Origin: Pegoplata infirma | Taxonomy: Eukaryota; Arthropoda; Insecta; Diptera; Anthomyiidae | Direction: 5' to 3' | Assembly: GCA_963921195.1 (NCBI GenBank) | Contig: OY992539.1 | Coordinates: 134,877,182-134,941,181, forward strand | DNA length: 64,000 bases | Shown here: in pieces, positions 1 through 11,553 of the stretch | How the letters are laid out: each line of letters opens with the position of its first letter | Position numbering within the stretch: position 1 is the first letter of the stretch | Position numbers and translations under genes: made by a program | The notes under the pieces: generated by a model | Told to the model about the DNA's origin: nothing | The model's database searches: none | Seen by the model: only the letters and a program-made list of their open reading frames with translations

Positions 1-312
1 CTATAATCACGTATCTCAAAAACTAAGCAAGGTAGAGCGAAACGGACACAAATTTTGGATCAAAAACTATGACAATTTTTAAGGAACCCAACTAGGTCTA
101 GGCCCATCCGGGTCTGGACCTATCGGGTCCGAACCCAATGGGATCCTCAGATGTGTATAAACTAAGTTAAAAAAAAAATATTTAGTTAACTAATTATTGG
201 CAAAACATTTTTGCTAACTTTAGCAAAAAAATTGTGGGTTCAAAATCAGCAAATTTTCTTGTAGGTTTACAAGCTTTTTTTGCTAACATTACAGTTTTTT
301 TTTTTGAGTGTA
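1..312. mobile_element. 3' part of a TACACTC-ended TIR element (family F), cut by the window edge
   Basis: The first ~160 bases match 26755-26930 and 61075-61250 closely: the phrase TATCTCAAAAACTAAGCAAG, then GTAGAGCGAAACGGACACAA, then a GGGTC-rich stretch. Those two places are inside the complete family F elements. The piece ends in TTTTTTTGAGTGTA, the terminus shared by F and other families here. Its last ~150 bases differ from the other two copies, so it is a diverged member or a hybrid end. No coding potential. Confidence 0.65.
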
Positions 313-1114
313 GAAATTTTTCTTTGAAAAAATGTTTCTGAATGTTAAAATGTTTCTACAGATTTTCTTTTCAAAAATACCAGTATTTTATTAGACAAAA
401 TATTTGGAAATTTTTCTAGCAGAAAATTTTTTTTATAGGAAAAATCTTATAATACATATTGACAATTTTTATATGAAAAATCAATTTTTCTATAGGAAAA
501 ATCTAAGAATTTTTATATTCAAAATCTGACAAATTTTTTGAGTAAAAAGGAATGATAATAAATCATGTGAGAATATTTTCTTAAATAGGCGCCGCAGTAA
601 GCTAGTTGGTAGCGTGCTAGCCTATGAGTCTGGGGGTCGTGGGTTCGATTCCCACCAGAGGCCTTGGTCTGTTTCACTACAACGAGACGAAGGTCACTGT
701 TACCAGTTCTCGGTTAGGTAAAATTAGTATATGATTTGTAATTATATGGTAATTTTTAATAAAATAAAAAAAAAATAAAAAACATTTTCTTAAATTTTCA
801 AGAATCTCAAAATTATTCTTAGAAAAAATGTTTTTAAATCTAAAAATTTTAGAAGTAAAAAAAAGTTAAAATTAAAAGAAAATTTTTCTATAGGAAAAAT
901 AAGAAAAAAAATTGAGTTTTTTATAGAAAAACTGTAATAGAATCTGAGACTTTTTCTGTGGGAAAAATCTGTCAATTTTTTAGAAAATTTGAGAATTTTT
1001 TATAAAAAAAAAAAATATAGAATCTGAAATTACAAAAAAATATGTAATTTTTTAAAAGGAAAAATGTCTTGGAGTTTGTAATTTTTTTAAATTTCAAAAT
1101 GTTTCATAGTCTAT
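313..1114. repeat. Degenerate interspersed/tandem stem repeat, first block
   Basis: The stretch (apart from the SINE at 587-783) is made of short degenerate units. Each has an inverted core such as TTTTTCTATAGGAAAAA followed by an AATCTGAGA-like spacer. The same units return at 3130-3570, 4290-4930 and 62130-62245. Unit length varies roughly 35-50 bp, and the copies are too diverged to align by eye into a clean array. No gene is seen. Confidence 0.55.
587..783 (+). mobile_element. tRNA-derived SINE, copy 1
   Basis: The head reads like a tRNA. It has an A-box-like GCTAGTTGGTAGCGTGCTAG and a B box GGTTCGATTCC at 642-652 inside a GTGGG/CCCAC stem. A central domain follows (ACGAGACGAAGGTCACTG to CAGTTCTCGGTTAGGT), then an A/T-rich tail. 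A perfect 12-bp target-site duplication ATTTTCTTAAAT lies at 575-586 and 784-795. Head, boxes, tail and TSD together define a Pol III-type SINE; it relies on a LINE elsewhere for mobility. A true tRNA gene is unlikely because the acceptor stem and anticodon arm do not close. A second copy lies at 5093-5322. Confidence 0.88.
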
Positions 1115-3050
1115 TACACTCAAAAAAAAAAGTTTGTAAAATGACATAAAATCCCCGTGATTTTACGGAGCAGGTTTTGTAAAATATGTACTAGCAAGAA
1201 TCCCCGTAATGTTACGGGGATAATTTGTAAATTGATTTAACAAAATAAAATGTAAATTTACAATTTTTTTTGTAAAATATTAACTTCGAAGTGAACATTT
1301 TTTTTGTAAATTTACAAAAAATTTGGTAAATTTACAAAACAAAATTGTATACTTACAGAAAAAGGTTGTTATTTTACAAAGAAAAAATATAAAATGAAAA
1401 AAATAAATTGTAGATTAACAAATTATTTTGGTGTAACTACTGTTTTTTCGGAAAAAGTATTGAAAAACACGTATATTTACAATAAAAATTGTAAATTTGC
1501 AAAAAAAAATTTAAATTTACAAAAAAAATTGTAAACTTACAAAAAATAGTTGTAAATTTACAAAATAAAGTAGAAAATCAAAAACCAAAATTGTAAATAT
1601 ACAAATTGTTTGGTTAAACTACTGTTTTTTATGACAAAAAACTTGTATATTTACAATATAAAGTGGTAAATTTACAATTTTTATTGTATATATACCATTT
1701 TTTCTTATTTTTTTGCCGTAAAAACAGTAGTTTAACCAGAAAATTTGTAAATTCACAATTTTGTTTTTGTATTTTCTACTTCATTTTTTTAAAATTACAA
1801 CTTTTTTCGTAAGTATACAAATTTGTTTTTTAAATTTTCATATTTGTTTTGTAAATTTAAAGGTTTTTTCCATTGGTGCATCTTATTTTTCCTTCTTCGG
1901 CAGCTGGAGTAGCACTTCAACATCCTGAAATGATTTTTTTTTTCACTTGAACACATTTAACAAACTTTTTAATGTATAATACTGCACTTTTTTATTTTTT
2001 TCGACATTTGGTTTTTTTTAAGTAGAACAAATGAGAATTGCGAAGGAGGCTACACAAGAAATTTCTTATATTTTCAGAAAAATAAGTCAAAAAATAACAA
2101 AATTTTTTTTTTTAATTTTTAATTATTTTCACAAGTATTTTAAAATAATCGGAAAATTTTTTGTTGGATATTGTAGATTGGATGTATAAGTACCTGTTAA
2201 AATAAGAAAAACTTAATATTTCATAATTGACAGCTTTTTATTGATTTTAGGTGCCAAATTAAAAAAAAATTCCAAAAAAATATGGTAAAATTACCAAAAA
2301 ATGGTAAAAATACAAAAAAATAAACTAGAACAATTATAAAGTAGAAACACATAGAAATTGTGGCATTTAACTTAACGCAAATTACCAAAAAATGGTGTAA
2401 AAATTCATTTTTTTTTTTGCCAAAGCTTACAATTAGTTGAAAAATTTTTGTGTCCGGAACTTAAAAAATTAAAAAAAAAAATTTTCATGAAATTTTTTAT
2501 TTATAAAAAATTATTTTTAACTAAAATTTTTACTTTAAAACGCAAAAAAAATCTGAACTTAGAAAATTTCTGCGTGTCCTATTGTTGAATAATAATTATT
2601 TTTTGTAAAACAACATTAATTCTAGTAATAAAATAAGTTTTGTAAAATTACATTGGAATTTTGTATTTTTCAATACATACATTTCAAACTGAAAACCTTG
2701 TAAACGATCTTAAAAAAAAAAAACAAATGTTTGTAATAACACATTTTTTTGGTAGAAAGACTAAATAGCATCAAGTAAAATTTTGTTGTACAATAACAGT
2801 TTTCTTGTGTAAAAAAACTAAACACCTTGTAATACTTTTTTAATTTGTAAAATAATTCACTTTTTTGTAAATTTACCTAAAAAATTTGGTAAATAAATTT
2901 ACCAACATATAATAGTAAAATTACAAAGCAAACTGTAGTTTTCGTTTTATTAAATATACAACAATTTTTGTAAAAAGACAAAAATATTAGTAAAATAGAA
3001 TTACAAGACCTTTTACTTGTAATTTTACAAACTTTTTTTTTTTGAGTGTA
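1115..3050 (+). mobile_element. Non-autonomous TIR element, family A, copy 1 (uninterrupted)
   Basis: It begins TACACTCAAAAAAAAAAG and ends with the inverse, TTTTTTTTTTGAGTGTA. The TIRs extend through GTTTGTAAAAT, about 30 bp. The interior is low-complexity GTAAATTTACAA-type sequence with no reading frame. Near the left end are two CCCCGT(A/G)AT...ACGGGG hairpin-like motifs (1153-1225). Copies at 31303-35429 (inverted) and 37046-55082 carry later insertions, so this one shows the original ~1.94 kb length. Superfamily unknown; the flanks are compatible with a TA target. Confidence 0.78.
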
Positions 3051-3275
3051 CTCAATAAAAAGTTAGCTGCTAACTGCCGATTTAACGGAGCCTTATGTCA
3101 AAATTTGTATGAAAAAGTTATATTTAACGGAGAGTTATTTTATAACGGAGCATTGAGACTTTTTCTTCTGAAAGAAGTCTCAGAATCTAAGACTGTTTAA
3201 GACCTTTTCTATAGATTTTTTTTTTTTTTCTAGAATCTAAACCTTTTTCTTTAGGAAAAATAATTCAGAATTTAT

Positions 3276-3420
3276 GACCGAATTTACATAAGGCAATTTT
3301 AATTGCAGCAATTTTGATTTTCTAGTGTATCAGAGAGAGAGGGAAGAATTTTAGATCTCTCTCTGACACACCATAAAATCAGAATTGCCGCAATTAAAAT
3401 TGCCTAATGTAAATACGGTC
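3276..3420. mobile_element. Small foldback MITE (GACCG... family), copy 1
   Basis: 145 bp that folds back on itself: about 45 bases from GACCGAATTTACATAAGGCA pair with the right end ...TGCCTAATGTAAATACGGTC. The loop is a short AG/TC-rich segment with an internal AGAGAG/CTCTCT pair. The right arm keeps GCCGCAATTAAAATTGCC. A related longer copy is at 15810-16072. Non-coding. Confidence 0.75.
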
Positions 3421-3576
3421 TAAGACTATTTCTATGAAAAACATGCCTTAGCTTCTGAGAATTTTGGGAAAAATATTCCAGAATCTGAGAAAGGTCTTAG
3501 ATTCGGAGATTTTTTACTTAGAAAGTGTGTCAGAATCAAAGACTTTTTCTGTAGGAAAAAATTCTGAGACTTATAT

Positions 3577-4285
3577 GGAGTTCACACTACCGCCTTTAAA
3601 CATCTCATGAGTGTTTAAGCGCTAAACAATCAAAATTTGACTTGTTCCCCCATACATTTGGTTGTTCAGCTAAACAATCAAATTCGACTTGTTTCCCTGC
3701 TGAACATTTCGCTAAACATTTCAAAGACAGGGTTCGGTATATTTCCTTTTAATTTTTCTTTATTCTATGCCAAAAAAAAAGGTTTCATAGCAACCAGCTT
3801 CTGTATCTGTCTGCCATTTTCTTAGCAAAACATTGGAAAATTGAGAAATTATAAATATTTAAAAAACTAATAAAAACTACTGAAAATTCAGAAAAAAGTG
3901 TGTGTTTTATTTATAATTATATTGGAAAAGCTGCACTTATAGTGAATTTTGCCTTCCATCGAAGTATAAATATGCAAACAGCTTCGGACAGGTCCGGAAC
4001 AAAAAACAGAAAAATCTTCCTATTTACTTGGAATGAGTCAATAAAAAGGTGTTCCTTGTAGTGGTGTTATGTAAATGTTATAAAAAAATTAAATATCTTG
4101 TCTTCCGCCAAAGTTTAAAAGGTTTTTAGAAATATTTTTGCAAATTTTTTCAGAATTAGGTTATGTACGTTTGTTTACAAACGTTAAACACTCAAAGTTA
4201 AACGCGCAAAATGTAGTGTGAACGATTTTGTTTACTTTTTTAAACAAGTGGCTTAAACGAGTACAAATTCTCTAGTGTGAACTCC
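3577..4285. mobile_element. MITE with GGAGTTCACACTA ends, copy 1
   Basis: The left end GGAGTTCACACTA is matched by the inverted right end TAGTGTGAACTCC. Sub-terminal sequence on both sides carries GTTTAA/TTAAAC motifs (GTGTTTAAGCGCTAAAC on the left; GTTTACAAACGTTAAACACT on the right). The interior has no transposase. A shorter copy with the same ends is at 16149-16283. Confidence 0.72.
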
Positions 4286-5092
4286 GTATTATACTCTTAG
4301 ACTATCCTTAGAAAAAATGCCTAAGAAGCTGAGACCTTTTCTATTAGAAAAAAGAATCTAAGATATTTTTTAAGAAAAATTTCTTAGATTCTCTTATGAA
4401 ATTATGTCTCGGAAAACGCTTAAGAATCTTAGACTTTTTCTAAGCAAAAGTGTCTTAGAAAACTATACTTTTTCTATAGAAAAACGTATCAGAATCTAGG
4501 AATTTGCCTCAAAAACTGTAAAAAGCATTTAATTCTTAAATTTTTCTAATCTCAGGTGAAGAGTTTTTCAAACCCTAAAAAATTTTGTGTTCTTTTCGAT
4601 ATCCTAGACATTTGCTGTAGAAAAAAAGAATTAAAAAAAATATTTCAGAACCTAAGAAATTTTCTATAGGGAAAAAGTCACTAAATCTGAGAATTTTTCT
4701 GTATGATTTTTTTCTTTGTTTTTTCTAAATATATGAATTTTTGGTGGAAGAATTGCAGTATCTGAGAATTTTCTATTTGCAAGTGTATCAGAATTTAAAA
4801 ATTTTAAAAGCTTTTCTGTCAGCTTGTCAGAACCTCAGAGTTTTTCTGTTGGTATAATGCCTCAGAATCATAAACTTTCTCTTTAAGCAAATGACTCAAA
4901 AAAATTTTAAAATCAGAAAACTTTTTTTGAATAAACATTAAAAATTAAAAATGGACTTGACAGGTTTGCCGACTAAGCCAACGATATATCTCATAAGTAG
5001 ATTTAACACATTTTTTTAACTTATTTTACAGTGCTTTGGACAAAGACAACTTTTTTGTTGGCGTTTTTCGCAAAACAGGATTTTATCTAGAA

Positions 5093-5322
5093 TAATAATA
5101 ATAATATAATAGTTTTGATCACATGATCAATTATTTTTATTTATTCTTTTCTATTTATTTACAACTCATTTTTAATAAATTCAACCTAATCGAGAACTGG
5201 TAACAATGACCGTCGTCTCGTTGTAGCAAAAAAAAAACCAATGGTTCTGGTAGGAATCAAACCCACGACCCCCACGTTCAAAGGCTAGCACACTACCAAC
5301 TAGCCTACAGGGGCCCCCTTTA
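5093..5322 (-). mobile_element. tRNA-derived SINE, copy 2
   Basis: On the minus strand the head (5319 leftwards) repeats the design of copy 1: GCTAGTTGGTAGTGTGCTAG, then GTGGGGGTCGTGGGTTTGAT with the B-box region, then the conserved ACGAGACGACGGTCATTG and CAGTTCTCGATTAGGTT central domain, then a T/A-rich tail. A 10-bp TSD TTATCTAGAA flanks it at 5083-5092 and 5323-5332. The B box is GGTTTGATTCC, one change from copy 1. The two copies are diverged, so they are separate insertions of one SINE family. Confidence 0.86.
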
Positions 5323-5452
5323 TTATCTAGAACAACTAGGAGATACGTATATTTGTTTTTAGGCCCTACTTTCAGAATTTATCGGTTTGGTCCATGTGTA
5401 CAAAAGTGTGTCATATTTATAAGTTCCCGTCCTTCCTATAAGGAGTTTGTCA

Positions 5453-5630
5453 TACACTCTAATTAAAATGATTTCAGTTTCCTACTATAAATTGGGTAAA
5501 TTTACAAAAAAAATGCGTAATTCTACTTAAAAATATTGGAAATTTACTCAATTTATAGTAGTACATTTTTTTAATTTGTTGAAATTTGCCCAATTTATAG
5601 TAGGAAGCTGGACTCATTTTTTAGGGTGTA
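5453..5630. mobile_element. Small MITE with TACACTC/GGGTGTA ends
   Basis: About 178 bp. Left end TACACTCTAATTAAAATGA; right end ...CATTTTTTAGGGTGTA. The sub-terminal TTCCTACTATAAATTGGG is repeated inverted at CCAATTTATAGTAGGAAG. The two ~50-bp arms are nearly complementary. It shares the TACACYC start of families A, F and the 17354 element. Confidence 0.72.
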
Positions 5631-6065
5631 ATAAATAAATGATCCATTTAAATAATAAACTAAATAAAAATCATTGAACAATATTTACATATCATTATCT
5701 GAAAGAAAATATATATGTAATATGTTTTGTTTTGCAGATTATTTTACCACAAAATAAATCTATAATGTACTGAATAAGTAACTTAACTATGAAAATGAAA
5801 TAATTTCTTGAATTACCACAATTTACAAATACTGCATTATAACGTAAGCATAGTAAGAACAAAGAACCTTATATTTACAGTATTATTTTATTTAATTACT
5901 GAATTTATTTAAGTTTAAATAAGGAAATTGTAAGCGAACAAGAACGATTGCAAAATACACTACATACAAATTCATTCAACATCATTCTGACTTACAGTGT
6001 TTGGAATTTAAATATTTTAGGAAAAAATACAATCATTTCTAACTAATGGGTCGGATGGACAATAA
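5631..6065. other. AT-rich DNA, no feature seen
   Basis: No long reading frame, inverted ends or tandem structure is visible. It is plain AT-rich sequence between a MITE and a foldback. Confidence 0.5.
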
Positions 6066-7384
6066 AGGTGTCCTAACGACTAAGGTAATTTTTCAAAATC
6101 ACTTTTTAATACGTGGTAGGGTCCTAAATTGTAGTTCAGGATCGAAAAATGAGTGAGCCAAAATTTGGAGACAATCGGATAAAAATAACTCGTGCCGAAA
6201 ATGGATTGAAGTTTTGGGACACTCTTATCTGATGAAAAAACACATTTTTTCTAGTTTTTTGAAAAATATTGGTATATGTAATTTTTTGTTAATTTTTTTG
6301 TTAAATAATATGAAAATGGTAATAAATTATCTTTCCAAAAAGCTTAAAGGAATTTAAATCGGATGAAAAATAAGCATTCTACGCATACATGCCCCAGACC
6401 ATTGCATGGTTTTTAAAGCCAAAATGTGAAAATTTTCAAAATTTTTAGGCAAAAAAATAAAAAAAATTAAATTTAACTTTATAATTATATTAAATACATG
6501 TTATAGATAAAAACTAACAGATATGGTAGTCTAACTTTTTTTTCATTTGGCGTGGGTAGTGATATAATTTCCGCGGATTCCAAAGAAAATGTGTTTTTCT
6601 AAAATAATTTAGCAAATATGGGAAACAATTTTCTGTATTGTATTATACGAAGTGAAATACATAAATTCTGTAAATTTTTTGAGAATTCGGGCATCTTTAA
6701 CCCGTTTTCGTCGAGGTGAAATGACAAATTTGAGACGTTATACATTTCTATAATACAAAATATCTGCATATATCCGATTTCCCAAAAGTTACAGAATTTA
6801 CGTTTTACACTTCGATCCGCACAATAGAGCAAAAATTTTCAAAAACTTGCTTAATTATTGTAGAAAAACGCATTTTATTTGGAATCCGCGGAAATTTTAT
6901 CACTACCCGCGCCAAATAAAAAAAAGCTTGACTACCATATCTGCTATTTTTAATCTTAAACATGTTTTCAATTTGATCATAAAGTAAAATTAAATTTTTA
7001 TTATTTTTTTGCCTAAAAATTTTGAAAATTTTGAAATTCTGGCTCTAAAAACCATACAATGGTCTAGGGCATGTATGCGTAAAATGCTTATTTTTCATCC
7101 GATTTAAATTTTTTTAGTCGTTTTGGAAAGGTAATTTAATACCATTTTCATATTATTTCACAAAAAATTTATCAAAAAATATCAAATACCAGTATTGTTC
7201 CAAAAACTAGAAAAAAAGCATTTTTCATTCATATAAGAATGTCCCAAAACTTCAATCCATTTTCGGCACGAGTTATTTTTAGCCGATTGTCCCCAAATTT
7301 TGGCTCACTCATTTTTAGATACTAAAGAACAATATTGGACCCTACCAGGTATAAAATTGTGATTTTCGTTTTTAAGGACACCTC
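6066..7384. mobile_element. 1.3 kb foldback element with AGGTGTCC ends
   Basis: The arms are long and nearly complementary: AGGTGTCCTAACGACTAAGG on the left against ...TTTTTAAGGACACCT on the right. The match continues through ATGAGTGAGCCAAAATTTGG, ACTCGTGCCGAAAATGGATT and farther, about 600 bases per arm. TAA stands on both sides, compatible with a 3-bp TSD, though one extra C on the right makes this uncertain. The 77-residue frame on the minus strand in the centre has no recognisable motif and is best read as chance. Transposase class unknown. Confidence 0.78.
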
Positions 7385-7495
7385 TAATGGACAAATATCC
7401 TTTGAATATGGTGGTATTTTCGAACTGCGTTAAATGTTGTCATTCATAATGACAGTTCTTTAAATCATATATGTCTGTAACGTTTAATCGCATTT

Positions 7496-7607
7496 ACCCC
7501 CTAAAAACGCCGCGTTGTCAAAATTTTTGTGTAATTTGTTTTTGTTACAACAATAATTTGTATTAAAATTTTGACAACGCGGCGCTTTGCGTTTTACAAA
7601 ATTAGGG
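7496..7607. mobile_element. Short hairpin MITE
   Basis: CGCCGCGTTGTCAAAATTTT near 7509 pairs with AAAATTTTGACAACGCGGCG at 7565-7584. The outer CCCCTAAAAACG and CGTTTTACAAAATTAGGG pair imperfectly. Total about 110 bp. The GC-rich stem stands out against the AT-rich surroundings. Non-coding. Confidence 0.62.
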
Positions 7608-8295
7608 CATTAGTCACTGTTCAGGCCTAATGGTTTACAAGTACAGTTCATTTGAAAATTGTTTTATACATTGAGCGATTTTTTGCCCGATTAATACCAA
7701 ACGGGTATTGTTGTTTGAATAAATAAAGTTTTCGATTATATTATTAATATTCTTGAGTTAAAATAACTATTTGATAATAATTACTTCTTCAGGACAAAAA
7801 ATTCGCATTCATAGTTAAAGTATACCCATAGTAGGGTATCAAAAAGCATACTGCATTAAATATAAATCCTATTATCCTTGCAAACTAAAACAGAACTATC
7901 CATCTATGTATACTACTTTCAAATTACATTGAAAAAGTAACAAAACTAGTTCACTTCCAAATCGATTTTTATTGTTTTCATGCTCATAAATACAAATATA
8001 AAGATATAAAAAAAACAGAAACAAACACATGATATTACTTTAATATTACAATCAATAAAACTGTTTATACGCATATGTACGTCTGTGTGCGTATTGCCAA
8101 TCAAAATCCACAAAAGGCGAAAAATATAAACAAATAAAATAAAAATTTAATCAACACATGAAAAGATAAAAACTAAATTTTAATATAAGGATAAAGAAAT
8201 AACAGGGATGCAATAAATATTTATATACAGAAAAAAAAATGTAGTTAAAAAATTCGTAGATTTAATTAAAAAAATAATTAAATCCGGACCAATCA
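7608..8295. other. Low-repeat AT-rich DNA, no gene seen
   Basis: No inverted termini, tandem units or coding frame that I can support. It may be unique host intergenic or intronic sequence. Confidence 0.45.
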
Positions 8296-8303
8296 CTAAA
8301 TGC

Positions 8304-9554
8304 TAGAGTTGTCAGTCGATTAAGAATAATTCGATTAATCGATCAAACAAAACCCAACTCTTGTTCGAATAATTCAAAAATTACCATTTTCGAATAACAA
8401 ATAAATCGACTAATTAATGTCGATTAATCGAACAATTTTTTTTAATTAAAAAATTAAATAAATGCTTAGAATTTGATTTATTCTCATAAATTTTGAAAGA
8501 TTTTATACAAAATGTAGAAAAGTTAAAATATATTGTAGCCATAACCCTGGATAGCACATCCATTAAGTATAGAATTAAAGGGAGTTATCAAGTTTTTAAT
8601 AAATAATTTAGAAAAAATTAATATATCTTTTGCATCAGACTTACTAAAACGTATTAAAATAAGAATTAATGAGAGATTTCTAAATTCTGGAAATTTTCCG
8701 AGCAATGAAAGTTTCTTAAAATATTCTCCAAAAAGCGAAACAAAAGAATATGCAAATCAATTATACTCCAGATTATTTTATGTTGAAAGTAATCACAATA
8801 ATTCAGATAAAAGTATTGAAATAGGGGAAGTTATTAGTAATGAAAAAAATAATCTTTTATGCGAGTTAAATAATTCAATTCAAAGTATTAAAAATTCAGA
8901 AAATAAAAAGGACTTCAGCGATATATAAGTCGATATGGTATATTTGGGAAAATCTGAAAAAAGAACAGAAAAATTAGATAAACTTTTGTATGCTCTTCTT
9001 ACTATATCACCTACTTCAACCATTAGCGAAAGAGTGTTTTCAAAATCTAATTTAATAAAAACAAAAACCAAAAATCGTTTGAAAGCAAAAAAATTGAGTC
9101 AACTTTTATTTTTAAAAGATTATTTCTTAAGAACAACTTAAATTGTCTTATTTGACAAAAATTAAAATCATTTGTGATATATTTTGTCTGAATACTTCAA
9201 ATAATAATTTGTATTTGAATTATTTCTCAACAAGTATTAAAATCGACATCCATTAATTAAAAGTGATCTCAGTTATTCAATTTTCAAGTTTTTTTTAACT
9301 TTTAACTATTTTGTTTTTAAGTGTTTTATGCATTTTTTCGTTAATAAAAATTTTAACTTTCTTTTAAGTTTTTTATATGAATTGTTTATTTTTTTTTTTT
9401 TGTTAATAAAAATATTTTTTAAAATAATTTTTTTATTCGTTATTCTCTTCGATTAATCGAATAAATTTTGATCTTCAATCGTTTGATCGAACGAGGAAAA
9501 ACAATTATTTTAATTATTCGAACAAAGTTGAAAGTCGAATAATTGACAACTCTA
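8304..9554 (+). mobile_element. hAT element with degenerate transposase, copy 1
   Basis: The ends are TAGAGTTGTCAGTCGATTAA and the inverse ...GTCGAATAATTGACAACTCTA. A perfect 8-bp TSD CTAAATGC lies at 8296-8303 and 9555-9562, which is diagnostic for the hAT superfamily. The sub-terminal zones are rich in TCGATTAATCGA-like motifs, probably transposase-binding clusters. The interior holds a broken C-terminal transposase (separate entry). At 1251 bp it is an internally deleted element. A second copy, inverted, is at 31904-33135. Confidence 0.93.
8530..9141 (+). pseudogene. hAT transposase C-terminal remnant
   Basis: Read across frameshifts and stops, the stretch gives hAT-like protein. A piece with VAITLDSTSIKYRIKG (like the LDPR region) is followed by an ~110-residue piece with LLKRIKIRINERFLNSGNFP. 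Then 8935-9141 contains ISPTSTISERVFSKSNLI and LKAKKLSQLLFLKDYF. The last part matches the hAT dimerisation pattern PxTSxxSERxFS...LFLK. The N-terminal zinc finger and most of the catalytic core are missing, so no active enzyme is possible. Decay in copy 2 (32330-32930) supports long inactivity. Confidence 0.85.
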
Positions 9555-9562
9555 CTAAATGC

Positions 9563-9841
9563 GCATATAAATTAAAAATATTTGTACGTCATTAATTAAA
9601 AATAAATAGATATTTATTTAAGTAAAAACTTAATACTATAAAACAAAAACTTTAATTAAAATTAAAAAAAAAAATAAACAAAGTTGTAATTATATATATT
9701 AAAAATTTAATTAAAAAAAATTAAAAACAATACATTTTTTTAAAAATAAATAACTTAAAAAACATTTTTTTTAAATAAAATAGTATAAAAAATGTTTTTT
9801 CAAACTTAACCAAATATACTTATGCCGTAAAGACAAAGTCA
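9563..9841. other. A/T homopolymer-rich spacer
   Basis: Runs of AAATTAAAA and TAAAAATAAA dominate; nothing beyond low complexity is seen. Confidence 0.5.
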
Positions 9842-11190
9842 CTAACAGGGAAGGTCTTTCACAGGGCACCCACCGCTTGTCCTGAAACTTACATATAGGA
9901 AAGATGGGAGCAAAATAAGAGCTACCTGTTTTTTTTATATCTGCCCAATCTCACATTAAGCGGGTCAAAGGGGATTGGAAAAACTGTATTTTTTTCGTTT
10001 TTGAGGATTTTCCTATTTCTTCAAAAGAAACTATTTGAACATTTTATACAGGACGAAAGGTTTTTTGAAGGCCTATCCAATGGTGTATCGGCCGTGTCCG
10101 AATTCGGCTTCGTTAAGTTCGTTATTTTCAAAAATGAATAATCGTTGGGGTAGTTTATATGGAGATGTATGTACGTACGATTGCCCAGAAAAAAAGCGAA
10201 GTTTTTCTTTTCTTGGGGGATACCTGCAAATTTTGTTCCTTTTTGTGCAAAAAAATTTCGTTTTTTTTTTGGGATTTTTAAAATAATATCTAGAGGTCGC
10301 GAACTCGCGTTTTATAACGATTTATTTTTTTGAGTTTTTTATTATTTTAAATTGTTAAATATGATTAATATGATAAAATATTAATAATTTCAGACAAAAA
10401 AAAATTAAATTAAAAATTAAATATCGCTCATTCCATGAGATGTCTCCCAGCATCTAATCAAATGTTCCTTAATTTATTTGAAATTTTGCACACATGAACA
10501 CTATGAAGCTATTAAAATAAATCAGTTGTTAGTTCCGAGAAAATCCGTGAATTCTCGAATATATTCGCGTTCGCGAATTCGTGGATTTTCGCGAAACTAA
10601 AAACGAATTTATTTTAATTGCTCCATAGTGTACCTGTGTGCGAAATTTCAAATAAATTAAAGAACATTTTATTAGATGCTGGGAGACATCTCATGGAATG
10701 AGCGATATTTAATTTTTAATTTATTTTTTTTTTGTCTGAAATTATTAATATTTTATCATATTAATCATATTTAACAATTTAAAAAAATAAAAAACTCAAA
10801 AAAAATTAATCGTTATAAAACGCGAGTTCGCGACCTCTAGATATTATTTTAAAAATCCCAAAAAAAACCGAAATTTTTTTGCACAAAAAGGAACAAAATT
10901 CGCAGGTATCCCCCAAAAAAATAACAACTTTGTTTTTTTCTGGGCAGTCTAATAATTATGTCTATCAAAATTAAGCTGACCCGTATTTTTTCGTTTGGCG
11001 AAATTCCTGCTAGTTGGCTTTTATACGGATTTTCCCGAAAGCCCTCATTTATTCATAAGGTGGCAACCCTTTTTTAAATTTGAGATTTGGCAGCTAAAAA
11101 AAACAGGTAACTCTTATTTTTTTCCGCTCATTCCCATATTAAAGTTTTAGAACAATCAGTGGGTGCCCTGTGAAAGACCTTCCTTGTAAG
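9842..11190. mobile_element. 1.35 kb foldback element with AGGGAAGGTCTTTCACAGGG ends
   Basis: Left end CTAACAGGGAAGGTCTTTCA and right end TGAAAGACCTTCCTTGTAAG are inverted copies, followed by GGGCACCCAC/GTGGGTGCCC. Inner arms also match, for example AGAGGTCGCGAACTCGCG near 10290 against CGCGAGTTCGCGACCTCT near 10822. The centre (10540-10600) has TTCTCGAATATATTCGCG-type palindromes. The 83-residue frame at 10035-10286 lies in an arm and shows no motif. No clear TSD. Confidence 0.78.
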
Positions 11191-11553
11191 ACAACTAGTA
11201 TGTAGTTTCAAGCACTTTTTGATCATAGTATTTAACTTTTCTTACCATTAATGTCTGTATAAAATTTTTATTTATTTCATACTTTTTGCAAAATATTTGT
11301 GATGGCTGGTATACATATTAAAAATTTATATTGTATATATTTTTAGCAAACAACAATCGACGAGACAATAAAAACAATAACAATGCACAAACACACCACA
11401 TCAACAACATACTTAACCAGTTAACTGCGCATGTAAATTCACAAAAAGTGGTTTTATATTTTGTTTTATTTTCATGACAACTTTATTTTGCTATAAAATC
11501 GAAATTAAATTTTAAATAATTGGAAAATCGCATTTGTTTTTCCAGTTTTGAAT
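11191..11553. other. Low-repeat DNA, no gene seen
   Basis: Includes a CA/AAC-rich part (11345-11410). No reading frame with a recognisable motif; could be host single-copy sequence. Confidence 0.4.

Larger units (their letters stand above)
3051..4935. repeat. Degenerate stem repeat, second block
   Basis: Outside the two MITEs listed below, the region repeats the unit seen at 313-1114: 'AGACTTTTTCTATAGGAAAAA' type stems with CTCAGAATCT spacers (for example 3175-3275, 3421-3570, 4290-4530, 4610-4930). A short stretch near 3070-3150 instead repeats TTTAACGGAG three times. There is no supported gene. Confidence 0.5.

Noticed and set aside
640..660. A tRNA gene suggested by a perfect B box
   Set aside because: The acceptor and anticodon stems do not close, and the unit has a tail, TSD and a second diverged copy: it is a SINE.
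6599..6832. 77-residue minus-strand frame in a foldback centre
   Set aside because: Lies across palindromic arm sequence with no recognised domain.
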